Shown here piece by piece: positions 31,763 to 39,897 of a DNA stretch of 41,137 nucleotides. Each line of letters starts with the position of its first letter. Position 1 is the first letter of the stretch. Position numbers and translations under genes: made by a program. The DNA lies in NCBI GenBank assembly GCA_964361075.1, contig CAYHZL010000008.1, forward strand, positions 1 to 41,137. The letters are read 5' to 3'. The notes beneath the pieces are model-generated. The model worked only from the letters and a program-made list of their open reading frames with translations, did no database searches and was not told the DNA's origin. The DNA is from CAYHZL01 sp964361075 (lineage in GTDB: Bacteria; Bacteroidota; Ignavibacteria; UBA10030; UBA8401).

Positions 31763-33061
31763 TCAATTAAAAAATTCTCGCGGATTTGTAATAACACCTT
31801 TCACTGCGGAAGCGGCAACGGTGTACGGTGAAGCAAGATACACTTGCGATTTTTTCGAACCCATGCGTCCGGGAAAATTTCTGTTTGTTGTGGAAATACA
31901 CACCTCAACACCGTTCAATCGTCCGAATGTATCCGACGGACCGCCGAGACATGCCGCACACGATGCTTCGCCAATACGACAGCCGGCTTCTTCAAAAATT
32001 TGCAGCAGCGTTTTATTTTGCACTTTCATTTCTTTCAATGCACGGGCAACATCGGTTGTTGCAGGAACAATAAATGTATCAACTTTTACTTTTTCGCCGC
32101 AGAGAATTTCTGCCGCGGCAACAAAATCGGAAATTTTTCCGCCGGTGCAGCTGCCAATGTACGCGCGATCGATTTTTGTTCCGGCAACTTCACTTACAGC
32201 AGCTTTGTTATCCGGTGAATGCGGCTTTGCAACTGTCGGTTCAATATCTTTCACATTGAAACGATGTACGCTGTGGTACTGTGCATCGTCGTCGTTGTAC
32301 ACGCATTCAAATTCTTTTTTCGTGCGTGCTTTCACATATTCGATCGTTGTTTTGTCGGGCGCGCAGATTCCGTTTTTGCCGCCTGCTTCAATCACCATGT
32401 TGCACATCGTCATGCGATCTTCCATCGTCATTGCATCAATGGTTGAACCGGAAAAATCCATTGCGCGGTACGTTGCGCCATCAACACCAATTGTTCCGAT
32501 GGCTTCAAGAATTAAATCTTTCGCCATCAAATATTTCGGCATCTCGCCATCGAAAATAAATTTCATTGTCTGCGGAACTTTCACCCACAATTTTCCTGTG
32601 CCGAGAATAAATGCCGCATCGGTATTGCCGATACCTGTTGCAAATTCTCCGAACGCACCGGCAGTACATGTGTGCGAATCAGTGCCGAACAACACTTCGC
32701 CCGGACACGTAAATCCTTCTTCCGGCAGCGCAACGTGGCACACGCCTTTGTAGCGCGGCGTGTTCACATCATAAAAGTGTGGAAGATTTTGTTCCTTCGC
32801 AAAGTTACGGAGAATATCAATATTGCGGTGTGCGTGCTGGTCTGCGGTAAAAATATAATGGTCGGGAATGACAACAAGTTTTTCTTTATCCCACACTTTT
32901 GCATTCGCGCCAAACTCACGTTTGAAAATTCCGAACGTTCCCGGTCCGCAGACATCGTGTGTCATCAACACATCAACATCAATCCAGACATTGTCGCCGG
33001 GACGGGTTTCATTTTTCCCGGAATGCTTCGCTAAAATTTTTTCTGTAATTGTCATTGCCAT
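31763..33061 (-). CDS. leuC: 3-isopropylmalate dehydratase large subunit
   Basis: 432 residues, aconitase-like, of the shorter type often seen in archaea and many bacteria. The [4Fe-4S] ligands are in YIGSCTGGK and CAACLGGP. FGTDSHTCTAGAFG and ATTDVARAL are further family motifs. It starts MAMTITEKILAKHSGKN. The same first 17 codons occur as a fragment at 33998-34048 behind leuA, which suggests leuC once followed leuA directly. The MazF-like pseudogene ends 10 bases upstream of the start codon. Confidence 0.96.
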   Translation of the reverse strand: MAMTITEKILAKHSGKNETRPGDNVWIDVDVLMTHDVCGPGTFGIFKREFGANAKVWDKEKLVVIPDHYIFTADQHAHRNIDILRNFAKEQNLPHFYDVNTPRYKGVCHVALPEEGFTCPGEVLFGTDSHTCTAGAFGEFATGIGNTDAAFILGTGKLWVKVPQTMKFIFDGEMPKYLMAKDLILEAIGTIGVDGATYRAMDFSGSTIDAMTMEDRMTMCNMVIEAGGKNGICAPDKTTIEYVKARTKKEFECVYNDDDAQYHSVHRFNVKDIEPTVAKPHSPDNKAAVSEVAGTKIDRAYIGSCTGGKISDFVAAAEILCGEKVKVDTFIVPATTDVARALKEMKVQNKTLLQIFEEAGCRIGEASCAACLGGPSDTFGRLNGVEVCISTTNRNFPGRMGSKKSQVYLASPYTVAASAVKGVITNPREFFN

Positions 33062-33070
33062 AGAGTATTC

Positions 33071-33407
33071 CTATATCAACTCGTTGATTTTTGATTTTAT
33101 TTCTTTAAATAATTTTTCAGATATTGTTGCCTAAATTTTAAGAACTTTATTCGATAGAACGGAAAAAGGTTTATCAACTCTTACATAACTTTGTTTTGGT
33201 AAACCGCCATTGAGCAGTTCAGCAAATGGTATAACAACTTTAAATTCATTCGAAATAGAACTTGTAGTGATTGCACAGACAACAACATCGTTGTGAGAAT
33301 TGTTATAGTGATCGTTAGAAATGACGAGAGCTGGTCTCACTTTACTGATTTCAAAATCTGAAAAAGGAAAGCTTATTAGGAACAATATCACGTTGTTTTA
33401 TCGTCAA
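33071..33407 (-). pseudogene. MazF/PemK-like toxin with a frameshift and a nonsense codon
   Basis: The readable core ISFPFSDFEISKVRPALVIS.. SYVRVDKPFSVLSNKVLKI is clearly MazF/PemK. The frame then hits TAG (33131-33133) but continues in the same frame with ATISEKLFKEIKSKINELI and a second TAG, which is the missing C-terminal helix of this family. At the 5' end the expected KQRDIV is read in another frame just before the core. One extra base at the GG pair 33379-33380 would join them as KQRDIV-LISFPFSD. A GTG start at 33391 gives a shortened 86-residue protein lacking both ends. MazF toxins cut single-stranded RNA; this one is probably inactive. Confidence 0.8.
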
Positions 33408-33594
33408 GACATTTCTCCCATAAACCTTCAGGTTCGTTTTCGTACACTTCTTTCAGTGATTCTTCGGCAAGGATTTCTGCCTCTGTTACTTTTTTAAGCA
33501 CGACAGAATTATCTTCCTTTACCATATAAAAATAATACGACTCATCGTTGAGATTGTATTTCTTTTTTATTTCTATTAATGTTCCAATCGGCAT
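33388..33594 (-). CDS. Antitoxin partner of the MazF-like relic
   Basis: 68 residues from the ATG at 33594. A GTG four codons upstream is part of the ribosome-binding site GTGAGG and is not a likely start. The N-terminal MPIGTLIEIKKKYNLNDESYYFYMVKEDNSVVLKK looks like a short beta-hairpin DNA-binding arm. The acidic C-terminal tail (ESLKEVYENEPEGLWEKC) would bind the toxin. The family is not certain; position directly before and overlapping a MazF-type gene supports the call. Confidence 0.7.
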   Translation of the reverse strand: MPIGTLIEIKKKYNLNDESYYFYMVKEDNSVVLKKVTEAEILAEESLKEVYENEPEGLWEKCLDDKTT

Positions 33595-33614
33595 AATGTA
33601 CCTCACAATATTTA

Positions 33615-33760
33615 TGAGTCTACTCTAAAAAGTCAAAGTGAAAGAACATCGATTATTTCTCACAAAGTCGCCAAGAACGCAAAGTGTTTATTCTCAATAA
33701 TTTAATTTTTTTTCTTTGCGTCTTTGCGAGAGACAAATACACCTTTTTAGAGTAGACTCA
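33615..33760. repeat. Palindromic element E4 with 4-bp duplication
   Basis: 146 bp, ends TGAGTCTACTCTAAAAAG and CTTTTTAGAGTAGACTCA, flanked by TTTA on both sides (33611-33614, 33761-33764). The interior is an ACCGCAAAG-like pair (CACAAAGTCGCCAAGAACGC / CTTTGCGTCTTTGCGAGAG). Its ends resemble those of E1-E3 at the ..CTCTAAAAA part. Confidence 0.88.
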
Positions 33761-33768
33761 TTTACTAT

Positions 33769-33931
33769 CTGATGTTACGCAAAGTTCAACTTTTATAAGA
33801 AAAAAGAACGATTTAAAGAATAATAGAACACGGATAACGCTGATTTTGACAGATTTTCACGGATTTAAATCTGTGTACATCAGTTTAATCTGTGTCATCA
33901 GTGGTCTATTTTGTGTTTTGCGTAACGTGAG
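33769..33931. repeat. Palindromic element F3 with 7-bp duplication
   Basis: 163 bp, ends CTGATGTTACGCAAA and TTTGCGTAACGTGAG, flanked by TTACTAT on both sides (33762-33768, 33932-33938). The left duplication overlaps the right flank of E4, so the two elements lie side by side. Its ends match F2 (GTTACGCA). The interior has short ATCTGTG-type repeats. Confidence 0.75.
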
Positions 33932-33997
33932 TTACTATTTAAAAACTACCAAATTTTATACAGTCAATCAATCCATCAATAAACCGAGTACCACAAT

Positions 33998-34048
33998 ATT
34001 TTTCCCGGAATGCTTCGCTAAAATTTTTTCTGTAATCGTCATTGCCAT
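33998..34048 (-). pseudogene. 17-codon relic of the leuC 5' end
   Basis: 51 bases identical to 33011-33061 except for one silent difference (ACG for ACA). They encode MAMTITEKILAKHSGKN and then diverge. It begins 42 bases after the leuA stop codon, a natural operon spacing. It marks the former position of leuC, or one end of a duplication associated with arrival of the TA module and elements at 33062-33997. Confidence 0.92.
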
Positions 34049-34090
34049 AAAAAAATTATGCTTTTCGCTTTTTCATTTTTACTATTGAAC

Positions 34091-35653
34091 TTAGACGCCG
34101 GCACCTTCTCGCTGCACATCTGTTGAGTTTTGCTGCTTGCGATACCGCGCACTTGCCGCATGGTTGATTGCGCTGAGATATGCTTTCACACTGCCGGTGA
34201 TAACATCAGTACTTGCCGAGCGTCCGTTGAATACATATCCATCAATTGCAATTTTTACGAACACTTCGCCGATTGCGTCATGTCCCCATGAAACAGATTT
34301 AATAGAATAGTCGAGCAACTGTCCGCTGATTTCTGTGATGCGTTCAATAGCGCGGTACGCTGCATCAACCGGTCCATCGCCTGTTGCCGAATCTTGCAAC
34401 ACCACATCGCCTTTTTTCAAACTGACGGTTGCAGTCGGAATAACATTCAATCCGCTGGTAACTTGTAATGCTTCAAGTTTATATGCAACAACATCGGAAG
34501 AAGAAACTTCATCCTGCAGAATTGCAATCAAATCATCATCGAACACATTTTTCTTTTCGTCAGCAACTTTAGTAAAAAGCTGATATGCTTTTTCCAATTC
34601 TTCCTGCGTGAGCGCGTAGCCAAGTTCTTGATAGCGTTGCTTCAATGCATGGCGACCGCTATGTTTACCAAGCACGAGTGTGCTGTGCACAATGCCGACG
34701 CTTTGCGGTGTCATAATTTCGTACGTGATAGAATTTTTTAACATGCCATCTTGATGAATACCTGCTTCGTGTGCAAAAGCGTTTTCACCAACAATTGCTT
34801 TGTTGCGCTGCACATGCATTCCCGTCAGCGATGTGAGCAACTTACTTGATTTGAAAATTTCTTCTGTATTAATGTTAGTTGTTACAGCAAGTTTTTCTTG
34901 ACGCGTGCGAATTGCCATCGCAACTTCTTCAAGCGATGCATTGCCTGCACGTTCGCCGATGCCGTTGATCGTGCACTCGATTTGCCGCGCTCCTCCTGCA
35001 ACACCGGCAAGAGAGTTTGCAACAGCAAGTCCCAAATCATCGTGGCAGTGAACGCTGAGAATTGTTTTATTGATGTTCGGTACACGTTCGGTTAATGTGC
35101 GAATAATTTTACCATACTCATCTGGAATAGAGTAACCAACAGTATCAGGAATGTTTACAACCGTCGCGCCTTCTGCAATGACCGCTTCAACAATTTGGCA
35201 GAGATAATCAATATCACTGCGCGATGCATCTTCACAAGAAAATTCTACATCCTCGCACAATGACTTTGCATACCGCACAGCTTTGATTGCATCGTCCAAC
35301 ACCTGCGCGCGTTCTTTTTTCAATTTATATTTTAAATGGATATCCGATGTTGCAATGAATGTATGGATGCGCGGCTTCGCGGCATATTTTAACGCTTCCC
35401 ATGCTCTATCTATATCTAATACTGAAGCGCGGCTTAATGCGGCAATGGAACAATTACGAATCAGTTTTGCAATTTCTTTTACCGATTCAAAATCGCCTTC
35501 GCTGGCGATTGGAAAACCTGCTTCAATCACATCAACGTGCAATCGTTCAAGTTGCCGTGCCATGCGAATTTTTTCGTCGAAGTTCATGCTGCAGCCCGGC
35601 GATTGTTCGCCGTCGCGCAGCGTCGTATCAAAAATATATATTCTGTTTTTCAT
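34091..35653 (-). CDS. leuA: 2-isopropylmalate synthase
   Basis: 520 residues. It condenses acetyl-CoA with 2-oxoisovalerate, the committed step to leucine. The start chosen is MKNRIYIFDTTLRDGEQSPG; the open frame runs 17 codons further upstream but that part lacks conservation and a ribosome-binding site. The TIM barrel has the metal motifs DTTLRDGEQ and SVHCHDDLGLAVAN. The C-terminal regulatory domain (about 390-520, with GPVDAAYRAIERI) is the leucine feedback domain. Behind the stop lies the leuC relic. Confidence 0.96.
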   Translation of the reverse strand: MKNRIYIFDTTLRDGEQSPGCSMNFDEKIRMARQLERLHVDVIEAGFPIASEGDFESVKEIAKLIRNCSIAALSRASVLDIDRAWEALKYAAKPRIHTFIATSDIHLKYKLKKERAQVLDDAIKAVRYAKSLCEDVEFSCEDASRSDIDYLCQIVEAVIAEGATVVNIPDTVGYSIPDEYGKIIRTLTERVPNINKTILSVHCHDDLGLAVANSLAGVAGGARQIECTINGIGERAGNASLEEVAMAIRTRQEKLAVTTNINTEEIFKSSKLLTSLTGMHVQRNKAIVGENAFAHEAGIHQDGMLKNSITYEIMTPQSVGIVHSTLVLGKHSGRHALKQRYQELGYALTQEELEKAYQLFTKVADEKKNVFDDDLIAILQDEVSSSDVVAYKLEALQVTSGLNVIPTATVSLKKGDVVLQDSATGDGPVDAAYRAIERITEISGQLLDYSIKSVSWGHDAIGEVFVKIAIDGYVFNGRSASTDVITGSVKAYLSAINHAASARYRKQQNSTDVQREGAGV

Positions 35654-35708
35654 AGTCGTTTCTCTTTCGTATTGGAAGAATCTTTGTTGGGTTATGCACC
35701 GCAAAGAT

Positions 35709-36437
35709 TTAAAGTTCTTTGGTTGAAATAATTGTTACTAATCCACGAGTTGTGTCACTGAATGCGATTTGTAAGCCGATGCTTTGTAGCAAATCTTCTA
35801 TCAGTGCTCTCGATAGTTTTAGTTTATTATAGAAACTTATGTTTTGCTTCCACATACCGTTTTCTTTTTCGTGAACAATATCGAATACTTTTACAAAATC
35901 CGTGTGATATTCTAAAAAACATGTAAATATTTTGTTCTCATCGCTCTTCACAGGAATGAAGCGCAGTTCATTCTGTAGTTCGTTGCTCAAATCGCGAAAC
36001 GTGAGAATAAGTTTTCCATTCTTTACTAGTTGCTTGGCGCTTTGTTGTAACAGCTGCCGAACAACTTCAATACTATCAAGATGCGTCAATGTATCGCCCA
36101 TGCAGACGATAAGTTCCGGAGCAAAGTGCGCATAATTTTCGAAGTGAAGCAAATCGGATTCTATCGTTTCAATCGCCAATCCGTTCGCACGTTGCCGAAG
36201 TTCTTTTAACAATGTCGCGCTAAAATCAATCGCCGTTACTTCAAATCCAAGTTGTGCAAGCGGTAGTGATTGTAATCCGCTTCCCGCTCCCAAATCTAAT
36301 GCTACTTTTGTAGAAGTTGGTGTAATGTTATGAGTTTGAAAGAACGCTTTCGTCTCATTCATACGACTATCGAAATCTCCAAGCATCCACGAATAATAAC
36401 GCGCAAGATGATTTTCGTAATGTTCTTTTGTCGACAT
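35709..36437 (-). CDS. SAM-dependent class I methyltransferase
   Basis: 242 residues. Motif I is VALDLGAGSGLQSLPLAQLGFEVTAIDFS, with ELIVCMGDTLTHL as motif IV. The N-terminal RYYSWMLGDFDSRMNETKAFF resembles small-molecule methyltransferases of uncertain substrate. It lies 8 bases after the HEAT-like gene and 55 bases before leuA in the same direction. No link to leucine synthesis is known. Confidence 0.85.
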   Translation of the reverse strand: MSTKEHYENHLARYYSWMLGDFDSRMNETKAFFQTHNITPTSTKVALDLGAGSGLQSLPLAQLGFEVTAIDFSATLLKELRQRANGLAIETIESDLLHFENYAHFAPELIVCMGDTLTHLDSIEVVRQLLQQSAKQLVKNGKLILTFRDLSNELQNELRFIPVKSDENKIFTCFLEYHTDFVKVFDIVHEKENGMWKQNISFYNKLKLSRALIEDLLQSIGLQIAFSDTTRGLVTIISTKEL

Positions 36438-36445
36438 GAGGCGAT

Positions 36446-36973
36446 TTATTTTTTGTGTAACACTTTCAACAATTTTCTTCCGCGTGCTTGTATTGCCGCG
36501 CTTCCTTTTACCATTTCATCTTGAATGATTGAAACAACCTCATCGTGCAGCCACGGGTGTTGTTGTGAAATATCTGCGAGAGCTTGCAAACTGCCGACTT
36601 TGATAAACGTGCTCTGCTCTGTCATCAACCATCTGTTTAATTGGTCTGTAACTTTGCCGACTTCTTTTTTTTCGAGTGCCAGATAACCATACAATGGCGG
36701 AACCTGCATCTTCATTAAATCCGGTTGTTTGGTAAAGAACGAAAAACTTTTCAATAATTTTTTCTTATGCGGCAGCAGCCATTCGCGTTGTGAGCGTGCA
36801 ACTTTTTCAATTGCATTTACCGCTCGCAACCGTACGAGATACTCTTCATCAAACAAACCTTCGAACACTTCATCAAATGCTTTTTGATTGTTGCGCATGA
36901 TGCGAACAACCTCGTCAGTTTTTCCCAGTGTTCGCGGATCGCCTTCACGTAAATGTTGAAGAAGATTTTTCAT
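36446..36973 (-). CDS. HEAT-repeat-like helical protein
   Basis: 175 residues, nearly all alpha-helical. Helix pairs such as EEYLVRLRAVNAIEKVARSQREW and STFIKVGSLQALADISQQHPWLHDEVVSIIQDEM have the HEAT pattern, about three to four repeats. It was probably cytosolic, since no signal peptide is present. It probably mediates a protein contact; partner unknown. It is transcribed just ahead of the methyltransferase gene. Confidence 0.7.
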   Translation of the reverse strand: MKNLLQHLREGDPRTLGKTDEVVRIMRNNQKAFDEVFEGLFDEEYLVRLRAVNAIEKVARSQREWLLPHKKKLLKSFSFFTKQPDLMKMQVPPLYGYLALEKKEVGKVTDQLNRWLMTEQSTFIKVGSLQALADISQQHPWLHDEVVSIIQDEMVKGSAAIQARGRKLLKVLHKK

Positions 36974-37013
36974 TATTCAATAATTAGCAATTCTAAAAAT
37001 TCAAAAAAAACTT

Positions 37014-37092
37014 TACCGCAAAGTCGCTATGACGCAAAGTGTTTATTTTCAATTTTTTATATTTTTTCTTCGCGCCTTTGTGTCTTTGCGGT
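37014..37092. repeat. ACCGCAAAG-type inverted repeat without nested elements
   Basis: Arms TACCGCAAAGTCGCTATGAC and GTGTCTTTGCGGTGA enclose an AT-rich centre. It is the uninterrupted form of the frames at 18239 and 23135. It lies between the DAHP synthase and HEAT-like genes. Confidence 0.75.
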
Positions 37093-37124
37093 GAAAAAAA
37101 TAATTTTGGGGAACCGCCCTAATG

Positions 37125-38141
37125 TTATAAATGCTTTCCTTCCAATGGCAAATATCTTTTTATTTCGCTCATCATTTTTTCGAACAATTCCGGCGTGAGC
37201 GATTGAGCGCCATCGGAAAATGCTTTTTCCGGATTCGGATGCATTTCAATAATCAATCCATCTGCGCCGGCAGGAATTGCTGCTTTCGCCATCGGAAGAA
37301 TGAGACTGCGAATACCTGTGCCATGACTCGGATCAACTATTACCGGCAAGTGAGAAAGTTCTTTCAACGCCGGCACGGCTGCGAGATCGAATGTGTTGCG
37401 CGTGTACTCTTCGAATGTGCGGATGCCGCGTTCGCACAAGACAACATCATAATTTCCCTGCGACATGATGTACTCTGCGGACATCAACAATTCTTTGTAC
37501 GTGCTGGACATACCGCGTTTCAACAACACCGGAGTTTTCGTTTTGCCGACTTCTTTTAACAGCGCAAAGTTTTGCATATTGCGCGCGCCGATTTGCAACA
37601 TGTCTGCGTACTTTGTAACCAAAGCAACATCGCCCGGCGTAATTACTTCGGTGACAAATGGCAATCCGGTTTTTTCACGTGCAGCAGCGAGCACTTTCAA
37701 ACCTTCTTCTTCCATTCCTTGAAAACTGTATGGCGATGTTCTCGGTTTGAATGCACCGCCGCGCAACATTTGTGCGCCGGCTTTTTTTACAAGCTCTGCA
37801 CTTAAAATAATTTGCGCGCGCGATTCGACCGAACACGGTCCGCCTATGACAACAAATTGATTGCCGCCAAATAGTACGTTGCCAACTTTTACTGTGCTTC
37901 GTTCTTTTTTCGTTTCCTGACTTGCCAACTTGTACGGTTTTAAAATCGGCATCACGGCTTCTACATAATCGAGTGAATCCAATGATTGTAATTGCGATTT
38001 ACCGCGTTCATCACCAACACATGCTATCACGGTACGTTCCTCTCCGATAATCGGGTGCGGTTTAAAACCAATTTCTGTAACGCGATCAATAACATGATTG
38101 AATTGCTCTTTTGTAGTTCCGGGTTTTAGTACTATAATCAT
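37125..38141 (-). CDS. 3-deoxy-7-phosphoheptulonate (DAHP) synthase
   Basis: 338 residues, first enzyme of the shikimate pathway. It is of the type with an N-terminal ferredoxin-like/ACT-like domain (about 1-70, VLKPGTTKEQFNHVIDRVTE). The barrel follows, with GGPCSVES, LRGGAFKPRTSPYSFQG, LLKRGMSSTYKELLM and DPSHGTGIRSL. This domain order matches the Thermotoga/Bacillus type of enzyme, whose N-terminal domain senses aromatic amino acids. It is the only aromatic-pathway gene visible here and sits between cimA and the HEAT-like gene. Confidence 0.95.
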   Translation of the reverse strand: MIIVLKPGTTKEQFNHVIDRVTEIGFKPHPIIGEERTVIACVGDERGKSQLQSLDSLDYVEAVMPILKPYKLASQETKKERSTVKVGNVLFGGNQFVVIGGPCSVESRAQIILSAELVKKAGAQMLRGGAFKPRTSPYSFQGMEEEGLKVLAAAREKTGLPFVTEVITPGDVALVTKYADMLQIGARNMQNFALLKEVGKTKTPVLLKRGMSSTYKELLMSAEYIMSQGNYDVVLCERGIRTFEEYTRNTFDLAAVPALKELSHLPVIVDPSHGTGIRSLILPMAKAAIPAGADGLIIEMHPNPEKAFSDGAQSLTPELFEKMMSEIKRYLPLEGKHL

Positions 38142-38163
38142 GTTCTTTCCTTGTTCAATTATT

Positions 38164-38228
38164 GGTAGAAGGTAGATGTGAAACGAAAAATGATTTTTTC
38201 ATCTTCCATCTTACTTCTCCCTTCTACC
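38164..38228. repeat. Inverted GGTAGAAGG repeat
   Basis: GGTAGAAGGTAGATG (38164 onward) faces CATCTTCCATC..CCTTCTACC (ending 38228). It is built from degenerate heptamer-like units and lies directly downstream of cimA, so it might act as a transcript end. Confidence 0.55.
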
Positions 38229-38232
38229 GATT

Positions 38233-39804
38233 TTAAGTTTTGCTTTTCAATAAGTGATAACTGATAGAATCAACGAGTGCTTTCCAGCTTGCTTCAACAA
38301 CGTCGGGCGAAACACCAACGGTATTCCATGATGAATGTTCGCTTTCTGTTTCGATCAGCACGCGTACTTTTGCTTCTGTTGCATGGCGCGAATCGAGCAC
38401 ACGCACTTTGTAATCCGTGAGATGAATTTTCGACAGCTCCGGATAAAATTTTTCGAGCGCTTTGCGGAGCGCTTTATCCAACGCGTTCACCGGACCATTT
38501 CCTTCTGCCGCTGTAATTTCTGTTTCATTGCCGACGCGAATTTTAATCAGCGCTTCAGACCGCGCTTCTTGTTCAAAAGAATCTTTGTGAATGCTGACTT
38601 GGAATCGTTCCAAATCAAAAAAATGTTTAAATTCGCCGGTATGTTTTTTTACCAGCAACTCAAATGATCCTTCTGCATCTTCGTACAGATAACCATAGTG
38701 CTCCATTTCTTTAAGCTCATCAACAATTTTTTGCACGGCGGGAGATTTGTCATTGATGTTGATGCCCATCTCTTCCGCTTTAAATAAAATATTACTTCTG
38801 CCGGACAAATCTGAAATCAATACGCGCCTCGTATTGCCTACAGTTTCCGGTTCGATGTGCTCGTATGTCTTCGGCATTTTCATTACCGCGCTCACATGCA
38901 CGCCGCCTTTATGTGCAAAGGCGCTTTCGCCGACGAATGCAAGATTTTTTGTGTGCTTCAAATTTGCAAGTTCGCTTACGTAGCGTGAAATGCTGGTGAG
39001 ATGTTTTATCTGCTCGTCATCAACACAATGGTATCCCATCTTCAATTGTAAATCCGGAATAATAGAACACAGGTTTGCATTGCCGCATCGTTCACCGTAG
39101 CCATTCATTGTTCCTTGCACGTGCACACAACCGGCTTGAATTGCCATCAACGAATTTGCAACTGCAACTTCAGAATCGTTATGCGTGTGAATGCCAAGCG
39201 GAGCGGTGATGTGCTGTTTCACTTCGCGAACAATTTCTGCAACTTCCCATGGTAATGTTCCGCCGTTGGTATCGCACATAACGATGACATCAGCGCCTGC
39301 AATTTGCGCGGCGTGCAATGTTTTTAAAGCGTACACTGTATCAGATTTGTAGCCGTCAAAAAAATGTTCTGCATCGTACACAACTTCTTTTCCATTTTTT
39401 TTCAGATAGGCAACTGAGTCTGCAATGATTTCAAGATTTTCTTCTTCTGTGATTTGCAATGCATGTTTCACATGCAGAATCCACGTCTTGCCGAAAATTG
39501 TTACCACCGGCGTCTGCGCATCGAGGAGTGCGCGAATGTTTGCATCGTCTTCAACTTTATTTTTTGCGCGGCGCGTGCTGCCGAACGCGGCAATTTTTGC
39601 GTGAGCAAATTTTATAGAACGTGCACGCTCAAAAAATTCCATATCCTTCGGATTGGAACCAGGCCACCCACCTTCGATATAATCAATACCAAACGCATCG
39701 AGACGTTTAGCAATTTTGATTTTATCTTCAGCGGAAAAAGAAACATCTTCGCCTTGAGTTCCGTCGCGGAGAGTTGTATCGTATGTGAAAATTTTCGTAT
39801 TCAT
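38233..39804 (-). CDS. cimA: Citramalate synthase
   Basis: 523 residues. It makes citramalate from pyruvate and acetyl-CoA, a threonine-independent entry into isoleucine synthesis. The start FTYDTTLRDGTQGEDVSFSAEDKIKIA and GGWPGSNPKD distinguish this citramalate synthase subfamily from leuA. The metal motif GIHTHNDSEVAVAN and the C-terminal regulatory domain (GNGPVNALDKALRKALEKFYPEL) are present. With leuCD, leuB and ilvC in the same window, most of a citramalate-isoleucine route can be assembled. The ilvBN and ilvD genes are not seen. Confidence 0.95.
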   Translation of the reverse strand: MNTKIFTYDTTLRDGTQGEDVSFSAEDKIKIAKRLDAFGIDYIEGGWPGSNPKDMEFFERARSIKFAHAKIAAFGSTRRAKNKVEDDANIRALLDAQTPVVTIFGKTWILHVKHALQITEEENLEIIADSVAYLKKNGKEVVYDAEHFFDGYKSDTVYALKTLHAAQIAGADVIVMCDTNGGTLPWEVAEIVREVKQHITAPLGIHTHNDSEVAVANSLMAIQAGCVHVQGTMNGYGERCGNANLCSIIPDLQLKMGYHCVDDEQIKHLTSISRYVSELANLKHTKNLAFVGESAFAHKGGVHVSAVMKMPKTYEHIEPETVGNTRRVLISDLSGRSNILFKAEEMGININDKSPAVQKIVDELKEMEHYGYLYEDAEGSFELLVKKHTGEFKHFFDLERFQVSIHKDSFEQEARSEALIKIRVGNETEITAAEGNGPVNALDKALRKALEKFYPELSKIHLTDYKVRVLDSRHATEAKVRVLIETESEHSSWNTVGVSPDVVEASWKALVDSISYHLLKSKT

Positions 39805-39819
39805 ATTTTTCTTAAGTAT

Positions 39820-39896
39820 AAAGGATGAATTATGAAGGATAAACTTTTATTAAGTTTCATATTTCATCCCTTATCCCTTATCCTTCATATTTCATC
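39820..39896. repeat. Inverted GGATGA/TCATCC heptamer tracts between ilvC and cimA
   Basis: AAGGATGAATTATGAAGGAT (39821-39840) is followed after a short AT spacer by the inverted units TTCATCCCTTATCCCTTATC and then CTTCATATTTCATC, ending 2 bases before the ilvC stop codon. The two halves can pair, so it may form a loose hairpin. Confidence 0.65.
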
Positions 39897-39897
39897 T

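Noticed and set aside
31821..32753. 310-codon plus-strand open frame opposite leuC
   Set aside because: It is long only because of codon bias in leuC on the other strand. LeuC is complete and highly conserved.
24700..33407. Sequencing error as the general explanation for the broken frames
   Set aside because: Damage is confined to toxin-like and accessory genes while long conserved enzymes are intact. Two cases are clean insertions with duplications. Single-base errors at the A-run (24815-24821) and the GG pair (33379-33380) cannot be fully excluded.
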